Of a DNA stretch of 64,000 nt, positions 51,941 through 61,915 are shown piece after piece (the stretch's first letter is position 1; every line of letters starts with the position of its first letter). Source of the DNA: Planctomycetota bacterium. Its GTDB lineage: Bacteria; Planctomycetota; UBA1135; GCA-002686595. Made by a program: the position numbers and the translations under genes. The DNA lies in contig JAEUIA010000112.1 in assembly GCA_016795245.1 (NCBI GenBank), positions 37,334-101,333 on the forward strand, given 5' to 3'. The notes beneath the pieces were generated by a model. That model did no database searches. It worked only from the letters and a program-made list of their open reading frames with translations, and had not been told where the DNA came from.

Positions 51941-54900
51941 GTGAACGCCCCGAGCAGTCCTGTGACGAAAACCACGCGGCGCGGCTGCCGCCGGGTCCTC
52001 GTTCTGCTCGTGGTGCTGGGAGTGGTGGGCGGCGCGGCCTGGGTGTTGCGCGCGCGCATTCTCGATCATGTCCTGCAACGCGTCGCACACAGCGCAGGCG
52101 TCCAGGCTACGTGGCAGCGCCTCGAGATGGACGGCTTGGGGACGCTGCGGCTCCACGACTTGAGTGCCGTGCGCGCGCCGGACATCGACACTCGTCTGGA
52201 CCGACTGGAAGTCGAGTTCGACGCGTGGAAGCTCGTGCGCGGAGATCTGGGCGGATTGAAGCGCATCGAGGCCAGCGGCGTGGAGGGTACGCTCGGCCCT
52301 TTCGCCTCCACTCCGGACCAGGGTGCCCCGTCGGAGGGCGGCGCCTTTCGCTGGCCCAGTTCTGTTCCGATCCTCTACGTCCAGACTGGACGGTTGGTCG
52401 TGCACGTCGCAAAGGAGCGCAGCCTCGCACTGCGCGGAGCCAGTCTGCAATTCGACGGCGTCGACGCGCGCGTGAAGGCAGAAGAGTTGTCATGGACGGA
52501 CCACGGCAACGCAACCGCCTATCCCCTGGAAGTGACCGGCGCGTACCGCGGAGGCCGCTTCGAAATCGCGCATGCTACGTGGGATCCACGCATCGTGCTG
52601 GAGAAGGCGCGCCTCGACCTGACCGACATCCAGAACGGACGTGCGAGTTTTGACCTGGGCGCACGGGCCTTCGGTGGGATGGCGGACATCAAGGGGCGCC
52701 TCGACGAAGCGGTCGTCTACGCGAGCGGCAACGTGGTGCAGTTCGACGTGGGCGCGCTGGTTCGCGCGTACGTTCCTTCGCTGACGGACGCTCCCGAGGG
52801 CGTGCTGAGCCTCAACGCCTCCGTGCGCGTCCCGCTCGAGCACGTGCTCGCCTCGGAACTGAACGCGCGCTTCGTCGTGCGCGACCTGCGCTCGGTGCGC
52901 GACGCGGATGAGATCTCGGGCCGTCTCGAACTGAAGCCCGACGGCGTCCGGCTAAGGCAGGCGCTGATCGTGCACGGCGACAACGCGCTGCGGATCGAGG
53001 CCGACGCACCGCCCATCACGAGCGACATGTGCTCCTTTGCTGGCGGAATCCACGCGTTCGCGGAAGCCGTGATCGGCGACGTGCCGCGGTTCGTGCACGA
53101 CGACATCGGACTGGACTGGACACTGGCTGTCGCCAGGCCCGTGTCGGCGCAACCGATTCGTGTACGTGCCCGCCTCGCGGCGCTGGAGCTCTCCGCCGAC
53201 ATCCCGAGCGCGGTCGTAGAACTCGCACCGCTCATGCAACTCTTCGACGGCCCCGACTCGATCAGCGGCAATGTCGAACTGTCTGCGAGTGTGCGCCTGC
53301 CGCTGGAGCGCATGGAGCACTTCACGGTCGCTGCCGATCTGATCGCGCTCGATCTCTCGGCCGCGGGTCGGCACGCGGACTGCGTGGCACTGGCCGCGCG
53401 CTTGGACGAAGACGGTCTGAGCCTGAGCGACGCCTTCATCGCGGAAGGCACGAACACCGTTCGCTTTGCGCACGCGCGCATCCCCGATCCGCCTTTCGAC
53501 GGCTGCGGCTACGCCGAACGTGCGCGGGTCCTGGGCTTGCGGGCTGACCTCAACGATCTGCCCTTGCTCGTGCGCGGCGAGACGGCGACGGAAGCGCTCG
53601 ATCGCCTGAGTGCGCATCGCGTCGTCTTCGAGGGCACGCTGATCGACGGTGCACTGGTGCTGCACCGTGGGGAATTCGAGACGGAAGCCGGCGCGGGGAG
53701 GATCGAGCGCGGACTCGTGCCGCTGCACGACGACTTCGCGGACATCATCCTCGATTCCGCTCTGGATGTGGAAGTCGCTCTGCGCTTCGACGACGTGTCT
53801 GCGGCGATCTCGGCGTTGGCGCCCGGAGTCTTTGCCGAGGGCGATGTGCCGCGTGGATTCGTGGCGGGCAATGGACGCCTGCGCGGCGGCATCGCGGGTC
53901 CCAGCGGACGCCTGGATCTGACCGCACGCGATCTCTACGTGCGCGACGTGCACTTCGACGATGCCGACGTCCTGGTCCATCTCGACGAGCGCGTGCTGCG
54001 CGTGCAACGCGCCTCGGCGCGCAGCACGCTCGGGACGCTGTCCTTCTCAGGCGGATACGAGTTCGCGACGCAGCGCGTGCTCGACGCGCGTGTGGACGCC
54101 GACGTCGCCGACCTCGTCCGACTCGCGCCAGGATCGTTGCCCAGCGGACGGGTGACGGTGCACGCACGGGCCAACGGTGTGCTGGCCACGATCGATGGTG
54201 CGATCGAACTCACCGCCACGGACATTCGCTCGGAGGCGCTGCAACTCGAGCGCGTCGAGTTGCGCGCGACCGCTACCGCCGGTGCTTTGCAAGTCGAACG
54301 CCTTGCCGCGCGCGGATACGAAGTAGACCTGGAACTCTCGGGCTCCGTACCCGCGCCGTTCGCCGAGTGGGAAGGCACCACGCTCGAACTCTCGAAACTG
54401 GGCTTGGTTTGGAATGAGACGGCGGCCGGACTCGCAGGCCCGGTCCAGATCACGCGTGCGGCGAACGGCTGGTCCGTGCCGCGCGTGATCCTGGAATCCG
54501 ACACCGGCGCCATCAGCGCGAGTCTGTCGAATGATTCCGGCGCGCAGCGGCTGGAGCTGACCTTGTCCGGCGAGTTGCCCGCGGAATTGTTCGCTCCGCT
54601 TTCGATCCAGGCACGCGACGGAAACGACGTGGAAGTCTCGTTGAGCGCGACCTGGCGCGCGGGCGAAGTCGACCTCGAGGCCGAGACGACCGGCAGCCTC
54701 TCGGCGCTCGACACGACGCTCCAGGAATACACGACTGCGAGTTGGCAAGCGCGACTGAAGGCAGGGCGCATCGACGTCGACGAGCTGGAGGTCGAGCGCA
54801 GCGTCGGGCTGCAGAATGCCGTGTGGAGCGCGCGCGGTTCTGCTCCTTTCGCTCCGCTCGCCGCGCAAGTCCTGGCCGACGGACCGCTGCAGGCCGAGAT

Positions 54901-56476
54901 CGTGCTCGATACACCGGACCTCGCCCTCGTGCCGTTTCTGCCCGAGCACTGGCGCGCGACCGGAATCACGCACCTGTCCGTCGCGCTCAGAGGTGCGTGG
55001 GATCGTCTGACCGGAACGGCCCACGCGACGCTCGCCGGCGTAGCGCTGCCTGGGCTCGCGGATGTGGGCCGGCTCTCGGGTGCGGCTCAACTGACTCTGG
55101 GCGACACGACCACGCTCGACGAGGCCGACATCTCGCTCGATGATCTGGTGCGCCTGCGCGCGGCCGGAGCGCTGGCCCTGCAAGTGTCTCCGCGCGCACT
55201 GTTCGCGGGCGACACGAGCGCCGTCGAGAACGCGGCACTCGATCTGGCCGTGCGCGTCGATGCTGCGGACCTCTCTCCAATCACGGCGCGCGTGCCGACG
55301 TTGCGCCGGGCGCGCGGCGCGGTGCACGCCGACTTGCGCCTCACCGGCACGCCGACGGCACCGCACTTCGCCGGCGAAGCCGTCCTCACGGACGGCGAGA
55401 TCCGTACGACCACGAACTTGCCCTCGATCGTCGACGTCACGAGCCGCGTGCGTCTGGACGGCGACGTGCTGCACGTGGACACCCTGGCTGGTGAAATGGG
55501 CGGCGCGCCGTTCGAGATGAACGGCAGTGTGAGCCTGGGCGGCGCGCAACCGACGGTGGACCTGAAGCTCTCCGGTACGAGCCTCTTGTTGTGGCGCGAG
55601 CGCGACGTGAGTGTGCGCGCGGATGCCGCGTTGACGTTGACGGGCCCGGTCGATGCACTCGTGCTCGCAGGCGACCTGCAATTGCGCGACGGACGCTACA
55701 CGAGAAAGCTCGATTTCCTCTCGTTCGGTCGCAGCGGTCCGGCGGCAGCGGGCACGCGCGGATTGCGCTTGTTCGCGCTCACCGAACCGCCCTTCTCGAC
55801 CATGCGCTTCGACGTGCGCGTCGAGAGCGCGACGCCCTTCAAGATCGCGAACAACGTCGCCCGCGGCCAGTTGACGCCGTCGCTGGCCCTGCTCGGCACC
55901 GGCGCCCTGCCGGAACTGCGCGGGCACGTGATCGTCGAGCCTTCGCGCGTGTTGCTTCCTTCCGGTGCATTGAGCGTGCGCGCGGGTCGCATCGAGTTTC
56001 GTCCCGACCGGCCCGACGTACCGGAACTGGACATCCAGGCGAGTGCGCGACTGCAAGGCTACGACGTCGAAGTGCGTGTGTCGGGCCCGATCGACGATCC
56101 GCGCGTGGATCTCTCGTCGGTTCCGCCGCTGCCGCGCGAGGATCTGGCGCTGCTCGTCATCTCCGGGCGCCTCCCCGGCAATTCGCTCGCGAGCGGCGTA
56201 GGCCAACGCGCGGCAGTCGATATCGCCGTCTACATCGCCCGCGACGTCGCCGTGGCCTGGTTCGAGGCCGACGAAGACAACGTCGAGTCGATCGCCGAGA
56301 GACTGGAGGTCGTCGTCGGTTCGGACACCACGCGCAGCGGCGCGGATGCCGTGCTCGTGCGTTTCCGCCTGGCCGGCGATCTCCAGAAGCGCGGGCACGC
56401 GCTGTTCGCCACCGGCGAACGCGACGTCTACGACTTCTACAACGTCGGATTGCGATTGGTCTTCACCTACCCATGA
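51941..56476 (+). CDS. TamB-like translocation/assembly module protein
   Basis: 1511 aa from GTG at 51941. One N-terminal membrane segment (VLVLLVVLGVVGGAAWVLRA) is followed by about 1400 residues of repetitive beta sequence with AsmA-like and DUF490 character. The C-terminal TamB domain is recognisable: IDDPRVDLSSVPPLPREDLA, LLVISGRLPGN, and the end RDVYDFYNVGLRLVFTYP. TamB proteins form long hydrophobic grooves that carry phospholipid or assist outer-membrane protein assembly. The stop overlaps the start of a BamA/TamA-like gene (ATGA), as expected for a TamA/TamB pair, though in the reverse order to E. coli. Confidence 0.88.
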   Translation: MNAPSSPVTKTTRRGCRRVLVLLVVLGVVGGAAWVLRARILDHVLQRVAHSAGVQATWQRLEMDGLGTLRLHDLSAVRAPDIDTRLDRLEVEFDAWKLVRGDLGGLKRIEASGVEGTLGPFASTPDQGAPSEGGAFRWPSSVPILYVQTGRLVVHVAKERSLALRGASLQFDGVDARVKAEELSWTDHGNATAYPLEVTGAYRGGRFEIAHATWDPRIVLEKARLDLTDIQNGRASFDLGARAFGGMADIKGRLDEAVVYASGNVVQFDVGALVRAYVPSLTDAPEGVLSLNASVRVPLEHVLASELNARFVVRDLRSVRDADEISGRLELKPDGVRLRQALIVHGDNALRIEADAPPITSDMCSFAGGIHAFAEAVIGDVPRFVHDDIGLDWTLAVARPVSAQPIRVRARLAALELSADIPSAVVELAPLMQLFDGPDSISGNVELSASVRLPLERMEHFTVAADLIALDLSAAGRHADCVALAARLDEDGLSLSDAFIAEGTNTVRFAHARIPDPPFDGCGYAERARVLGLRADLNDLPLLVRGETATEALDRLSAHRVVFEGTLIDGALVLHRGEFETEAGAGRIERGLVPLHDDFADIILDSALDVEVALRFDDVSAAISALAPGVFAEGDVPRGFVAGNGRLRGGIAGPSGRLDLTARDLYVRDVHFDDADVLVHLDERVLRVQRASARSTLGTLSFSGGYEFATQRVLDARVDADVADLVRLAPGSLPSGRVTVHARANGVLATIDGAIELTATDIRSEALQLERVELRATATAGALQVERLAARGYEVDLELSGSVPAPFAEWEGTTLELSKLGLVWNETAAGLAGPVQITRAANGWSVPRVILESDTGAISASLSNDSGAQRLELTLSGELPAELFAPLSIQARDGNDVEVSLSATWRAGEVDLEAETTGSLSALDTTLQEYTTASWQARLKAGRIDVDELEVERSVGLQNAVWSARGSAPFAPLAAQVLADGPLQAEIVLDTPDLALVPFLPEHWRATGITHLSVALRGAWDRLTGTAHATLAGVALPGLADVGRLSGAAQLTLGDTTTLDEADISLDDLVRLRAAGALALQVSPRALFAGDTSAVENAALDLAVRVDAADLSPITARVPTLRRARGAVHADLRLTGTPTAPHFAGEAVLTDGEIRTTTNLPSIVDVTSRVRLDGDVLHVDTLAGEMGGAPFEMNGSVSLGGAQPTVDLKLSGTSLLLWRERDVSVRADAALTLTGPVDALVLAGDLQLRDGRYTRKLDFLSFGRSGPAAAGTRGLRLFALTEPPFSTMRFDVRVESATPFKIANNVARGQLTPSLALLGTGALPELRGHVIVEPSRVLLPSGALSVRAGRIEFRPDRPDVPELDIQASARLQGYDVEVRVSGPIDDPRVDLSSVPPLPREDLALLVISGRLPGNSLASGVGQRAAVDIAVYIARDVAVAWFEADEDNVESIAERLEVVVGSDTTRSGADAVLVRFRLAGDLQKRGHALFATGERDVYDFYNVGLRLVFTYP

Positions 56477-58557
56477 CCAGACTCGCACACACGCTCCTGC
56501 GACTGGTCGTGCTCGTCAGCTCGGCTTGCGCGCTGCATTCCTGCGGCTTGCTGCGCAGTGCGCGCGTTTTGCACGGCGTCGAGGTGCGGTACGAAGGGAA
56601 TGCGGCGTTCGACACGGGCGACCTGGACGACGTCCTGAAGCGCTTCTACAAGGACTTCGAGTCTGCACGCTTGAAGAAATCGGCGGTAGACGACGCCGCT
56701 GACGACATCGAGCGTGCCTACCTGGCAGCCGGCCACCCCCGCGTTGCGGTCACCTACACGTACGACGGCGATGCGGTGCCCAAGCCCCTGGCCGTGTTTC
56801 ACATCGTCGAGGGGCCGCACGTCGAATTCGATTCGGTGACCTTTCAGGGCGCAACCGCCTTCACGCGCAAGGAACTCGAGGCCTTCTTCGCCCCGCCCGT
56901 CTCGGGCCTGCTCGAGGAATCGCGCAGCGACTACGTCGAGGCGAGCGTGAATTCGGCTGCCGATGAACTCGAACTGGCCTACACGACCAAGGGTTATCTG
57001 CAGGCTCGCGTCGTCGTTGCGGATACGGATTTCGGTCACGACGGCACACGAGCAGTCGTGCACGTGTCGATTCACGAGGGTCCCCTCTGTCGCCTGAATT
57101 CTCTCATCGTCGAAGGCGCCGACGAGTCCGTGCCGAGGGCCGCGCTCGATGCGGTACGGAACGAATTCGTCGGTCAGCCCTACTACGAACGACTCTCGGT
57201 CACCATCCAGGGACGGCTGGAAGAACTGCACGCCCAGCTCGGGTTTGGCGATGTACGCGCCACCCGCACCGGGCGGCTGGTCCATCCCGACGGACGCGTT
57301 GAACTCGCGTTCTCGGTTCAACCCGGCCCGCGGATCACCGTCGGCACGGTGGCGATCCGCGGCAACGAGGCCACCGGTTCCGAATTCATTCGGTCGCGGC
57401 TCGCGCTGCGCGACGGTGAGTTGTACTCACGCGAAAAGGAGCGCACGAGCTTCGCACGCTTGTTCCGCAGCGGCATCTTCGATCGCGTCAACATCCGCAC
57501 GGTCGTTCCACCGGACGAGGACACGAGTTCGGGTTCAGTCGTGCGCGACGTCCAGGTCGAAGTGCGTGAGAGCCCGGCGATCGAAATGTTCATCGAACCC
57601 GGCTGGGGTTCGTACGAAGAGCTGCGTCTGGCGGCCGGCGCGCGGCATCGCAATCTGTTCGGCTCCGGGCGCATCCTCGACTTCCACGGGGTGGTCGCGA
57701 GCAAGGCGCAGAGCGGTGCCCTGTCCTTGATCGATCCGTGGTTGTTCGAGAGCGACGTCGTCGCCGAAGTCTCGCTGTTCGGCAACCGCCGGGAGGAGCC
57801 TTCGTTCCTGCGCCTTGAGACCGGCATCGGCACGACCTTCACGCGCCGCTTTTCGCGCACGATCGACGGCTCGGTCGGCTATCGCTTGCGAAGTTCGCGC
57901 GCGACCGACGTGCAGATCCTCGACGCGGAGGCGCTGGCGGCCTTGGATCAGGTCAATATCTCGGAATTCCAAGGCGCCTTTGCGCACGACACGCGCGACA
58001 GCGTGTTTCAACCCACGCAAGGATCGATCTCGAAGATCGCCGTCGAATACGGCTCGGCTCTGTTCGGATCCGAGCTCGACTTCCTGCGCCTGAAGACTCA
58101 AGTGGCGACCTTCGTCCCGCTCAACTCCGCGACGGTGCTCGGGATCTCGGCCAAGCTCGGCTACCTGCAACCCTTGGGCGGGACGGACTCGTTTCCGCTG
58201 CAGGAACGCTTCTTCAACGGCGGCGAGAACACCGTTCGTTCTTTCCGCGAGAGCGAACTCGGACCCAAGGACTCCGAAGGCGAGCCGATCGGGGGCGAAG
58301 CGTTCACCACGTTCTCGGCCGAGTTGCGCAGGCGCTTGCGGGGGCGGCTCGAGGGTGCCGTGTTCTTCGACATCGGCAACGTCACGCCGGACCACAACGA
58401 CTTCTTCGACTTCGCGGGTTACAGCCAGGCGATCGGCGTCGGGCTGCGCTACAGCCTGCCCGTGGGGCCGATTCGCTTCGACGTCGCGACCAATCCGGAT
58501 CCGGGTGAATTCGAAGCGCGCTTCGTCGCGCACTTGTCGCTGGGCATGTCTTTCTGA
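56473..58557 (+). CDS. BamA/TamA-family outer-membrane protein
   Basis: 694 aa from ATG at 56473. A leader (MTRLAHTLLRLVVLVSSACA) precedes about four POTRA domains: VEVRYEGNAAFDTGDLDDVL, VEFDSVTFQGATAFTRKELE, CRLNSLIVEGADESVPRAAL and ITVGTVAIRGNEATGSEFIR. The C-terminal 330 residues are the 16-strand barrel (FIEPGWGSYEELRLAAGARH to VAHLSLGMSF), with the L6 signature-like RFFNGGENTVRSF; the family form is (V/I)RG(F/Y), here VRSF. The final Phe fits an outer-membrane barrel. It probably works with the overlapping TamB-like protein. Confidence 0.9.
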   Translation: MTRLAHTLLRLVVLVSSACALHSCGLLRSARVLHGVEVRYEGNAAFDTGDLDDVLKRFYKDFESARLKKSAVDDAADDIERAYLAAGHPRVAVTYTYDGDAVPKPLAVFHIVEGPHVEFDSVTFQGATAFTRKELEAFFAPPVSGLLEESRSDYVEASVNSAADELELAYTTKGYLQARVVVADTDFGHDGTRAVVHVSIHEGPLCRLNSLIVEGADESVPRAALDAVRNEFVGQPYYERLSVTIQGRLEELHAQLGFGDVRATRTGRLVHPDGRVELAFSVQPGPRITVGTVAIRGNEATGSEFIRSRLALRDGELYSREKERTSFARLFRSGIFDRVNIRTVVPPDEDTSSGSVVRDVQVEVRESPAIEMFIEPGWGSYEELRLAAGARHRNLFGSGRILDFHGVVASKAQSGALSLIDPWLFESDVVAEVSLFGNRREEPSFLRLETGIGTTFTRRFSRTIDGSVGYRLRSSRATDVQILDAEALAALDQVNISEFQGAFAHDTRDSVFQPTQGSISKIAVEYGSALFGSELDFLRLKTQVATFVPLNSATVLGISAKLGYLQPLGGTDSFPLQERFFNGGENTVRSFRESELGPKDSEGEPIGGEAFTTFSAELRRRLRGRLEGAVFFDIGNVTPDHNDFFDFAGYSQAIGVGLRYSLPVGPIRFDVATNPDPGEFEARFVAHLSLGMSF

Positions 58558-58570
58558 ACAGGCGTCTGAC

Positions 58571-59791
58571 TCAGCGACGCTCGGGGGGTGAGGTCGACGG
58601 CTTCGCGCCGCCTTCGCACGCGTCCATCCAGGCGAGCACACGTGTCGCGCGCGCATCCCAGGTGTGAAGCGGAGCGCGCGCGACGAGGCGCTGAGACATG
58701 CTCGCGCGTCGCGAAGGATCGGCGAGCAGCTCTTGGATTCCACGCGCCAGCGCGCCCGCGTCGTCGGCCGCGACGAACACCGCTTCCTCACCCGGCGCGA
58801 GGATTTCGCGCAGACTGGGCAGGTCGCTCACTACGAGCGGCAGCCCGGCTGCCATGGCCTCGAAGACCTTCAACGGCGACGTGTAGCGCGCGCTGATCTC
58901 GGGCTGCGAACGGTTCGGAACGACGCCGACGTCACCGGCGGCGAGGTAGAGCTGCACGCGTTCTGGAGCCTGGAATCCGTCGAGTCGCACGTTGAGCAAA
59001 CCGCCCGCGCGTTGACGCAGGCGCGCCACGTCCGCGTCCATTCCGCCGGCGATCGCGAAGTACACGTCCGGCAGCGTCTTGGCGGCTGCGATCAAGACAT
59101 CGACGCCCTTCCAGTCCAACAGCCCGCCTGTATACACGACGAGCGGCACGTCGCGCGGCAAGTCGAGCGCCGCACGCGCCGCCTGCTTCGGCTCGAGTTC
59201 GCGGAAGCGCGCGGCTTCGAAGGCGTCGTGCTCGACACTGATCTTCGCGCGCTCGATCCCGAGTTTCTCCAGATCTTCGCGCACGCCGTTCGAGATCGCC
59301 AGGATGCCGAGCACGCCGTCCGCCGCGCCGAGCAGCGCACGACGGCGCAACCTTCCTCCGGGGACGCGGTGGATCTCCAGGTACACGCGCTCCGCTCCGC
59401 CGGAGACGAGGCGTGCCGCCGTCTCGATCTCGCGTGACAAGACACGTGCGCCGCTGTGCTCGCGCCGGATCACGCGCGCTGCGTTGCGCGCGAAGGATTG
59501 CTCCTGCAGGCGCGCGGGAACGTACTGCAACATTCGCGGAACGCGTTCGATCCAATCCGTGCAGGGCACGGGCACGAGTTGCGGACGCGGCCCCGGAGGA
59601 ACGCCGTACCACTCGAACACATCGACACCCAGAGGCAGTTCCAGGGCGCGCCTGCGCTGTGCGAACAACACGGTCGTCCTGGCTCCGGCGCGCTGAAACG
59701 CGGCCGACATCTGCGTCACCTGCAGCGCCTGGGCGCGCTGCGACGGCAGGCGCGTGTTCGCGACCACACAGATCGAGTGAACGCTCGTCAC
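58571..59791 (-). CDS. Family 4 glycosyltransferase
   Basis: 406 aa from GTG at 59791, overlapping the sulfatase-like stop (GTGA). The GT-B fold shows an N-terminal region with ICVVANTRLPSQRAQALQVT and a C-terminal nucleotide-sugar site: PLVVYTGGLLDWKGVDVLI, the segment VRLDGFQAPERVQLYLAAGD, and the acidic motif SPLKVFEAMAAGLPLVVSDL, where E of the EX7E-type motif is in FEAM. It should add a sugar to a glycan or lipid acceptor with retention. Co-transcription with a sulfatase-like membrane enzyme suggests surface polysaccharide synthesis. Confidence 0.9.
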   Translation of the reverse strand: MTSVHSICVVANTRLPSQRAQALQVTQMSAAFQRAGARTTVLFAQRRRALELPLGVDVFEWYGVPPGPRPQLVPVPCTDWIERVPRMLQYVPARLQEQSFARNAARVIRREHSGARVLSREIETAARLVSGGAERVYLEIHRVPGGRLRRRALLGAADGVLGILAISNGVREDLEKLGIERAKISVEHDAFEAARFRELEPKQAARAALDLPRDVPLVVYTGGLLDWKGVDVLIAAAKTLPDVYFAIAGGMDADVARLRQRAGGLLNVRLDGFQAPERVQLYLAAGDVGVVPNRSQPEISARYTSPLKVFEAMAAGLPLVVSDLPSLREILAPGEEAVFVAADDAGALARGIQELLADPSRRASMSQRLVARAPLHTWDARATRVLAWMDACEGGAKPSTSPPERR

Positions 59792-61845
59792 TGGCCTTGC
59801 GCCGGCTTCGGGTGCCGCGCTCCGCCGATTCCCTCGCCCGTGTAGCCCAGAGCCTTGAAGTTCCGGCTCTGCTGTTCGCGATCGCGATCTGACAGGACTT
59901 CCACTGATTTCGGGATCGGCATCGACGCGTCGAATTCGCGCAACGCTTTCAAGAGGCGCTCGACCTCCGCTGGCTCTTTCTCCAGCAGGTTCTTCGTCTC
60001 GTCCGGATCATTCAGGAGATCGACAAGCCAAGGCACTTCACCGTACGGCGTCTTCTGCTTGGGCCACTCCCCGGGCGGCAACAGTTCGGCAGGAACGACG
60101 AGTTTCCAGCGCAAGTCCTGGATCCCGATCCAAATGCCGTTCTCGGCATAGCTGTACTTGCGCACCGCTTCGACTTCCTTGCGGATGAGCGGCATGAGAC
60201 TCACACCGTCGACCATACCGCGCTCGCCGGGCTCGTGCGGAACCTCGATCCCCATGAGATCGCACAAGGTCGGCACGAGGTCGATCTCGTCGACCAGAGC
60301 TTGGACGCGCGTGCCGGCCGGTAAACCCTTCGGCCAGCGCACGACGAGCGGGATCCGGAGGTTCGTCTGCACCATGTGGTTGTGCTCCCACAAGCCGCCT
60401 TCGCCGAGCGACTCACCGTGGTCGGACATCACGATCACGATCGTGTCGTCGAGCACGCCGCGGTCCTTCAGCACCTGCAGCAGCGCGCCGATCTTGGCGT
60501 CGTCCTGCGTCACGCCGGCGTAGTAGAGGTTCTGGATCTGAGCGACATCCGCAGCGTCGGTGGTGTACTTCCCGCTCTCGATGCCCTCGCGGTCGGACGC
60601 GTAGAAACTCTTGAACCGTCCCGTGTACTTGGGATCGACGTACATGTCGCGGTACTGCGGTTCCGGATCGTAGGGCGTGTGGGTCGAGTACAAGTGCACC
60701 ATCGCCATGAACCGCCGATCGCCGAATCGCGTCAGCCAGTCCTTGGAGACGCGCGGCACGCCGGTGCCGACCTTGGCGCGCGTCTTGTCGACGATCAGGT
60801 GCAACAACAGGTCGGAGCGAAACACACTCCAGGCCGAATCGACCACGACGATGCCGTGGCCGGCCATCTGCTCGTAGTAGACGTCGAACCCGCGCAAGAG
60901 TCCGGTTCCGGTCGAGAGCGTGCCGGTGTGAAAGGTCGCGCCCAGGTAGTCCGATCTCTCCAGGCACGTGCCCTTCCGCGCCTCGTCGTCGAAACACGCG
61001 CGCTTCAAGTGGTACGGCAGGGTCACGTTCTCGCGCGACATGGCCACGCCCGGCGCCATCTTCACGAGACCGTGACGGCGCGGATACTTGCCGGTCAAGA
61101 ACGAACCGAAACTCGTCCAGGTGAACGGAGCCTGCGTGAACGCGTTCTCGAACAGGACGCCTTCCGCTGCGAGCGCATCGATGAACGGCGACTTCACGCG
61201 TGGATGCCCGTAGCAGCCGAGCGTGTCGGCCCGCAGCGCGTCGACCACGATCAACAGCACGTTCGGGACCGTTTCACTGCGTGCGTTCTTCTCGCCGAGC
61301 GACCCGACCGAACCACGATGGAGCGCGAGGTACCCGGCGCCGGACCCGGCGATCAGGAGCACCAGCACGACCAGCGCAGGCCCGGCGCGACGCAGAACGT
61401 TCACGACGGGCCGCGCCGACACGAAAGCCAAAACGAGCGCGACCAGTGCGATGCCGATGGTCACCAGGATGCGCGCGATGCTGAGCGAATTCCAACCGGG
61501 GAACAGGTAGGGCCGCGACCACCAGTAGAGTTCCAGGAACAAGCCGCACAAAAGGGCGATGCGCACGAAGGCCAATGTCTGCGCCTCGCCGTCGCGTCGC
61601 GAAATCACGGGACGCGCGACGATCGAGGCGACGAACAACCCTGCGCTCCAGACCAGCACGTACTCGAACACCGCTCCGGCGACACAACCGAGGAACGAGG
61701 TCACAGTCAGGTCGGCCGTGCCGATGCGCGCCGCGATCAGCGCATCCACGAGTCCGAATGCAGCACCGACGACCATGCCCGCGACGAGTGCGCGTCGCAG
61801 AGTGCTGCTCCAGTTCGTCGGAGCGTGATGCGGCTGGTTGGACAT
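59788..61845 (-). CDS. Membrane-anchored sulfatase-like hydrolase/transferase lacking the formylglycine motif
   Basis: 685 aa from ATG at 61845. About five membrane segments fill residues 15-175. The alkaline-phosphatase-superfamily domain follows: PNVLLIVVDALRADTLGCYG (metal Asp residues D202/D207), TWTSFGSFLTGKYPRRHG, then VIVMSDHGESLGEGGLWEHN with the metal-binding D and H. At the nucleophile position the sulfatase motif C/S-x-P-x-R is absent; Thr242 occupies it, as in phosphoethanolamine transferases and LtaS. It may therefore be a phospho-transferase or phosphodiesterase rather than a sulfatase. Its stop is coupled to the GT4 gene. Confidence 0.85.
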   Translation of the reverse strand: MSNQPHHAPTNWSSTLRRALVAGMVVGAAFGLVDALIAARIGTADLTVTSFLGCVAGAVFEYVLVWSAGLFVASIVARPVISRRDGEAQTLAFVRIALLCGLFLELYWWSRPYLFPGWNSLSIARILVTIGIALVALVLAFVSARPVVNVLRRAGPALVVLVLLIAGSGAGYLALHRGSVGSLGEKNARSETVPNVLLIVVDALRADTLGCYGHPRVKSPFIDALAAEGVLFENAFTQAPFTWTSFGSFLTGKYPRRHGLVKMAPGVAMSRENVTLPYHLKRACFDDEARKGTCLERSDYLGATFHTGTLSTGTGLLRGFDVYYEQMAGHGIVVVDSAWSVFRSDLLLHLIVDKTRAKVGTGVPRVSKDWLTRFGDRRFMAMVHLYSTHTPYDPEPQYRDMYVDPKYTGRFKSFYASDREGIESGKYTTDAADVAQIQNLYYAGVTQDDAKIGALLQVLKDRGVLDDTIVIVMSDHGESLGEGGLWEHNHMVQTNLRIPLVVRWPKGLPAGTRVQALVDEIDLVPTLCDLMGIEVPHEPGERGMVDGVSLMPLIRKEVEAVRKYSYAENGIWIGIQDLRWKLVVPAELLPPGEWPKQKTPYGEVPWLVDLLNDPDETKNLLEKEPAEVERLLKALREFDASMPIPKSVEVLSDRDREQQSRNFKALGYTGEGIGGARHPKPAQGQ

Positions 61846-61915
61846 GTTCTGAGTGCCGGCACGGAGCGGGCGGATTCGCAATTGGAGACTGTAACCTCGG
61901 AGCGCGTCGGCGGCC

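Noticed and set aside
54047..56488. An 813-codon minus-strand frame opposite the TamB-like gene
   Set aside because: No recognisable domain; Arg/Gln/Ala-rich composition typical of antisense frames at this GC level.
59788..61845. Active formylglycine sulfatase
   Set aside because: The C/S-x-P-x-R motif needed for formylglycine formation is absent at the nucleophile site.
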